NCBI GenBank assembly: GCA_021804455.1
Contig: JAJZHT010000046.1
Location: 1-8,039, forward strand
DNA: 8,039 bases
DNA from: Pseudomonadota bacterium
Lineage (GTDB): Bacteria > Pseudomonadota > Alphaproteobacteria > Paracaedibacterales > CAIULA01
Direction of reading: 5' to 3'
Below the pieces are notes generated by a model that worked only from the letters and a program-made list of their open reading frames with translations, searched no databases and was not told the DNA's origin. Shown here piece by piece: positions 4,933 through 8,039 of this stretch; positions within the stretch are counted from its first letter, which is position 1, and the number at the start of each line of letters is the position of its first letter. The position numbers and the translations under genes were made by a program.

Positions 4933-5802
4933 ATGCTTAAAAAAATAAGCATGGCATGTTTGACAGTTTTGCTTATTGCAGGATGCTCAAGGGTAGAACC
5001 ACCTTCGGAAGTTATTTATGCTCGCCCTTTGAGTCCCTATCATGTGGTTAAACCCGGCGATACAACGCTTAGTGTTGCTCAAAAATATGATATGCCTGAA
5101 GACGAATTAATTCGTATCAATCGTTTAAAGGCGGGTTGTCGCTTGGTTCCGGGGCAACGTTTGTTAGTGCATATCAAGGCAAATGTTGACGAACCAACAG
5201 TTGCCCCTTCCGAGGAAGGGGACGTCCAGATTAAACCCCTAGAAGTATCTTCCTCCGCTTTAACAACAACGGCTGGAGCCGCTGGGGCCGGCGCAGGTGC
5301 GGCGGTTATGCAGACGGGTTCTACTTCGTCTGCTGTTGAGGATTTAGAACCTGCTCCGTCTTCAGTACCCGCAGAAGAGGTCAAACCTGCTGTCGTTGCA
5401 AGTGAGGCTTTAAGCTATGCTTGGCCTGTCCAAGGGGAAATTATTCAAAGTTTTGGTCAAAAGCTTCCTGATGGCAGCCTTAGTGAGGGTATTAATATAC
5501 GGGCAGCGGCCAATTTACCCGTTAAGGCAGCCGCAGATGGTGTTGTAAAGGACGCAGGGGGGCGTATCCCAGCGTATGGTAATATGATTGTTTTGAAACA
5601 TTCCGATGGTAAAATGAGTATATACGCACATCTTAATGAGATGCTGGTGAAACAACCTGGTAAAGGTCAGGTCATTACGGTTAAAAAAGGTCAAGTAATC
5701 GGTCGGGTTGGCAAAACGGGGGTTGCTAAGGAACCTCAGCTTTATTTTCAAGTTAGGGATAAGGCCTTAAAACCCATGGATCCAACAAGCTTATTGCCAT
5801 AA
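4933..5802 (+). CDS. nlpD: NlpD-like lipoprotein: LysM plus degenerate LytM (M23) domain
   Basis: The 289-residue product is an envelope lipoprotein. MLKKISMACLTVLLIAGC is a lipoprotein signal with lipobox LIAGC and lipidated Cys18. A LysM peptidoglycan-binding domain follows at about 36-80 (YHVVKPGDTTLSVAQKY, then VPGQRLLV), then an Ala/Gly/Pro-rich linker at about 90-160, then an M23/LytM domain at about 162-287. The M23 zinc site is destroyed: the HxxxD ligand pair reads Ser184/Asn188, and the HLHF motif reads QLYF (Gln269, Tyr271). Only His233 in IYAHL is kept. This matches NlpD/EnvC-type proteins, which activate cell-wall amidases at division instead of cutting peptidoglycan. The ATG at 4933 is chosen over 4915 because AAGG lies 8 bases upstream. 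yajC follows 61 bases later; nlpD-yajC-secD order is common in Alphaproteobacteria. Confidence 0.88.
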   Translation: MLKKISMACLTVLLIAGCSRVEPPSEVIYARPLSPYHVVKPGDTTLSVAQKYDMPEDELIRINRLKAGCRLVPGQRLLVHIKANVDEPTVAPSEEGDVQIKPLEVSSSALTTTAGAAGAGAGAAVMQTGSTSSAVEDLEPAPSSVPAEEVKPAVVASEALSYAWPVQGEIIQSFGQKLPDGSLSEGINIRAAANLPVKAAADGVVKDAGGRIPAYGNMIVLKHSDGKMSIYAHLNEMLVKQPGKGQVITVKKGQVIGRVGKTGVAKEPQLYFQVRDKALKPMDPTSLLP

Positions 5803-5863
5803 GTTAAGACACATGCGATGCTTGTTTTTGAAAAAATAAGATATTTTTAAAAAAGGAAAAAAA

Positions 5864-6247
5864 ATGCTTTTCATAACGGCTGCTTATGCGGATGCAGCGC
5901 CAACTTCTACAGGGCATGGTTTTGATATCATGAGTTTTTTGCCAATAGTTTTGATCTTTGGTGTGTTTTATTTTTTGATTCTTCGTCCTCAACAGGCAAA
6001 GGCAAAACAACATCAAAAAACTTTGGCGGCTTTACGAAGGGGAGATCGTGTAGTTACGGCAGGGGGATTGATTGGAACCATCAGCAAGATCGTCAGTGAT
6101 CATGAGGTTCAGTTAGAACTTGCCGACGATGTGAGAGTTCGCCTGATTCGTTCTATGATTACAGAGGTTTTGTCCAAAACAGATCCCATATCTGATGAGG
6201 ATGAAAAACCCAAACCGAAAGCCAAGAAAAAGACAGCAAAAGAGTAA
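5864..6247 (+). CDS. yajC: Sec translocon accessory subunit YajC
   Basis: YajC is a small inner-membrane protein that associates with SecD and SecF and helps Sec-dependent export. The 127-residue product has a short periplasmic N-terminus and one transmembrane helix at about 22-40. Directly after the helix comes the family hallmark RPQQ (41-44), in LILRPQQAKAKQHQKTL. The cytoplasmic domain has the usual LRRGDRVVTAGGLIGTISKI and VQLELADDVRVRLIRSMI. The tail (from about 105) is acidic, then very rich in Lys and Pro, and looks disordered. The ribosome binding site AAAAGGA ends 7 bases before the ATG. secD follows after 31 bases, consistent with one transcript for yajC-secD-secF. Confidence 0.95.
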   Translation: MLFITAAYADAAPTSTGHGFDIMSFLPIVLIFGVFYFLILRPQQAKAKQHQKTLAALRRGDRVVTAGGLIGTISKIVSDHEVQLELADDVRVRLIRSMITEVLSKTDPISDEDEKPKPKAKKKTAKE

Positions 6248-6278
6248 ACCTATTATCCATCATTAAAGGCAGAGAACA

Positions 6279-7880
6279 ATGCTTGTGATTTCCCGTTGGA
6301 AACTATGGACAATTTTGGGGATTTGTGCCCTGGGGGTTTTGTTTGCGATGCCGAACCTTCTTTCGCCAGAACGTTTACAAAGAATGCCCTCATGGCTGAG
6401 CAACACCATCAACCTAGGTCTTGAGTTGAGAGGGGGGTCACACTTACAGTTAGAGGTGGACTTAAAGGTTATTGCTAAGGAGTCGTTGACCAATCTTTTG
6501 GATGAAACCAGGACCGGGCTTCGTAAACAACAAATCGGGTACACAGGGTTATTGATTGAAACTAAGTCGAATGGAATCCCAAGCTTGACATTTATGGTTC
6601 GAGGGGACCAAGACATCGATAAAGCTGTCAAAATTTTAAAAGATATTGACGGTGCTCTTGTAATTCATAACGAGGGATTGAAAATAACGGCTGTTATCAA
6701 TGAACAAACGTTACAACAAAGAAATCAATCGATTATTGAGCAATCCATAGAGGTTGTTCGTCGACGTGTGGATGAGTCGGGTACCAAAGAACCCGTCATT
6801 CAACGACAAGGAACCGATCGTATTATTGTACAGCTGCCGGGTGTTGATGATCCCACGGAAGTAAAAAAGTTAATTGGGCGTACCGCCAAAATGACGTTCC
6901 GTCTGGTGGATGGCAGCGTTCCTCCCCTTATGGTGCCAGCAGGCTCGCCTATGCCTTATACAGCGGCTCCCTTAGGAAGTGAGTATTTGGCCGAAGAAGG
7001 GCGGCACGATGGTCAGGTTCGTTATTTGGCCGTTAAAAAACAAATTATGGTCAGTGGTGAAACTTTAGTGGATGCTCAGGCAACCTTTAATCAGATGGGG
7101 CAACCCGTGGTGAGTCTAAAGTTTAATTCGATAGGGGGACGTAAATTTGCCGATATGTCTGCCCAAAACCTAAAGAAACAATTTGCTATTGTTTTGGATG
7201 ATAAAATTGTAAGTGCCCCTGTTTTCCAGGATATTATCCATGATGGAAATGGGCAGATTAGTGGCAGTTTTAATGTGAAAGAAGCCAATGATTTGGCCTT
7301 GTTACTGCGGGCCGGGGCTTTGCCTGCTCCCCTTAAGGTGATTGAAGAAAGAACTGTAGGTCCAACCCTTGGGGCCGATTCGATTCGCGATGGACAAATG
7401 GCCACTGTGATTGCCTTTATCCTTGTTTCGGTGTTTATGTTCCTGTGTTATGGAACGTTTGGTTTCTTTGCCGATATTGCCCTTATTTTTAATCTGATTT
7501 TGTTGTTTGCTGGACTGTCTTTATTACAGGCAACTCTGACTTTGCCTGGAATCGCCGGTATTGCCTTAACCATTGGTATGGCGGTTGATGCGAATGTTTT
7601 GATTTATGAACGTATTAAAGAAGAAATTCGCGCCGGTGTTCGCCCTCTTGCGGCGATTGAGGCTGGGTATCGTCGTGCTATGACAACGATCGTTGACTCT
7701 AATTTAACGACTTTAATTGGGGCTGCTGTTTTGTTTGAGTTTGGTACAGGTCCGATTCGTGGTTTTGCTGTAACCTTGGCCTTGGGTATTCTTATTTCTT
7801 TGTTTACGGCCTTATCTTTAACACGTCTGATTATTATTCTTTGGGCACGTCGTCAAAAGGTTTTAGAGCTGCCCCTATAA
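6279..7880 (+). CDS. secD: Protein translocase subunit SecD
   Basis: SecD works with SecF in the inner membrane, using the proton motive force to pull exported proteins across the membrane after SecA/SecYEG. The 533-residue protein has a first transmembrane helix at about 10-28 and the start of the periplasmic domain at GLELRGGSHLQLEVD (47-61). It continues with RRRVDESGTKEPVIQRQG (161-178), LPGVDDP and IGRTAKMTFRLV. The region before the C-terminal membrane part carries DDKIVSAPVFQDI and LLLRAGALPAPLKVIEER with VGPTLGADSI. Five more membrane helices follow from about 374. They include GMAVDANVLIYERIKEEIRAG with the conserved Asp437, implicated in proton coupling in this family. The start has AAAGG about 9 bases upstream. 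The length is typical for Alphaproteobacteria and nothing is missing. secF starts 29 bases after the stop. Confidence 0.98.
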   Translation: MLVISRWKLWTILGICALGVLFAMPNLLSPERLQRMPSWLSNTINLGLELRGGSHLQLEVDLKVIAKESLTNLLDETRTGLRKQQIGYTGLLIETKSNGIPSLTFMVRGDQDIDKAVKILKDIDGALVIHNEGLKITAVINEQTLQQRNQSIIEQSIEVVRRRVDESGTKEPVIQRQGTDRIIVQLPGVDDPTEVKKLIGRTAKMTFRLVDGSVPPLMVPAGSPMPYTAAPLGSEYLAEEGRHDGQVRYLAVKKQIMVSGETLVDAQATFNQMGQPVVSLKFNSIGGRKFADMSAQNLKKQFAIVLDDKIVSAPVFQDIIHDGNGQISGSFNVKEANDLALLLRAGALPAPLKVIEERTVGPTLGADSIRDGQMATVIAFILVSVFMFLCYGTFGFFADIALIFNLILLFAGLSLLQATLTLPGIAGIALTIGMAVDANVLIYERIKEEIRAGVRPLAAIEAGYRRAMTTIVDSNLTTLIGAAVLFEFGTGPIRGFAVTLALGILISLFTALSLTRLIIILWARRQKVLELPL

Positions 7881-7909
7881 AAAACGTTTGCTAACAAGAG
7901 GTTTTTCTT

Positions 7910-8039
7910 ATGCGTCGTCTGCATCTGGTCCCTTATAATACCACCCTAAACTTTATGGGATTTCGCCTGATTACCTTTACGGTCGCGGCGGTCATTGCTT
8001 TAGGTTCCCTTTTGGGTTTATTAACTAAGGGGCTTAATT
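7910..8039 (+). CDS. secF: Protein translocase subunit SecF, N-terminal fragment
   Basis: The window ends inside this gene after 43 codons, so only the N-terminus is visible. It begins MRRLHLVPYNTTLNFMGFR and continues into a hydrophobic first transmembrane helix (about residues 20-38) ending in LLTKGLN. Alphaproteobacterial SecF proteins start in the same way, with a RL-LVP-NT---FM-FR pattern followed by a membrane helix and GLNFGIDF, the last part lying beyond the window. The ribosome binding site AAGAGG at 7896-7901 is 8 bases before the ATG. The position directly after secD confirms the assignment. Confidence 0.93.
   Translation, partial: MRRLHLVPYNTTLNFMGFRLITFTVAAVIALGSLLGLLTKGLN

Noticed and set aside
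5079..5751. Minus-strand open frames opposite the NlpD-like gene
   Set aside because: The Ala/Pro-rich translation mirrors the low-complexity linker and M23 domain on the plus strand; no independent gene signal.
5804..6016. Minus-strand frame of 70 codons opposite the start of yajC
   Set aside because: It lies opposite a clear YajC start with a good ribosome binding site and has no homology signal of its own.
6263..7405. Minus-strand frames of 104-122 codons opposite secD
   Set aside because: They lie opposite a complete, highly conserved secD and carry no motifs.
7880..7906. AAAAAC/GTTTTT pairing between secD and secF as a terminator
   Set aside because: The stem has one GC pair, the secF ribosome binding site lies inside the loop, and secD and secF are normally co-transcribed.
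1..8039. CRISPR array, insertion sequence or attachment site
   Set aside because: No regularly spaced direct repeats, transposase motifs or flanking terminal repeats were seen by eye.

Overview
The window looks like part of a low-GC alphaproteobacterial chromosome. The main reason is the block at 4933-8039: an NlpD-type LysM/LytM lipoprotein gene, then yajC, secD and the start of secF, all on the plus strand with short gaps. This order is characteristic of Alphaproteobacteria. The YajC and SecF N-termini and the 533-residue SecD fit that group. AT-rich spacers and codon use suggest a low-GC lineage such as Holosporales/Caedibacter-like bacteria, but that placement is inference.

Layout. Positions 1-61 may hold the start of a divergent minus-strand gene that runs off the left edge. 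truA (tRNA pseudouridine synthase, start corrected to 169) follows on the plus strand. After a spacer with two small inverted repeats comes a secreted protein of about 569 residues (1059-2768). By eye it has the helical core motifs of lipoxygenases, but it has lost two of the five expected iron ligands. Its stop overlaps by 6 bp the stop of a convergent minus-strand pair: an EAL-domain cyclic-di-GMP phosphodiesterase (3260-4102), with a Prx5-type peroxiredoxin (2763-3242) 17 bp downstream of it.

An unusually long 830-bp gap (4103-4932) separates the EAL gene from the divergent NlpD-like gene. It has no convincing gene. It contains four TTAA motifs at 10-11 bp spacing (the last pair a perfect CtrA-type TTAA-N7-TTAA), a C-rich/G-rich hairpin segment, two perfect Shine-Dalgarno-like motifs without a normal start codon, and a small hairpin just before the lipoprotein gene.

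How the genes work together. YajC, SecD and SecF form the accessory complex that uses the proton motive force to assist Sec export. The NlpD-like lipoprotein has a degenerate LytM domain and is probably a regulator of cell-wall amidases rather than an enzyme. The lipoxygenase-like protein has a Sec-type signal peptide. The EAL and peroxiredoxin genes appear to form a two-gene operon joining cyclic-di-GMP breakdown with peroxide removal. The most unusual item is the degenerate secreted lipoxygenase-like protein; the most unexplained DNA is the 830-bp gap. No RNA gene, CRISPR array or mobile element was identified.
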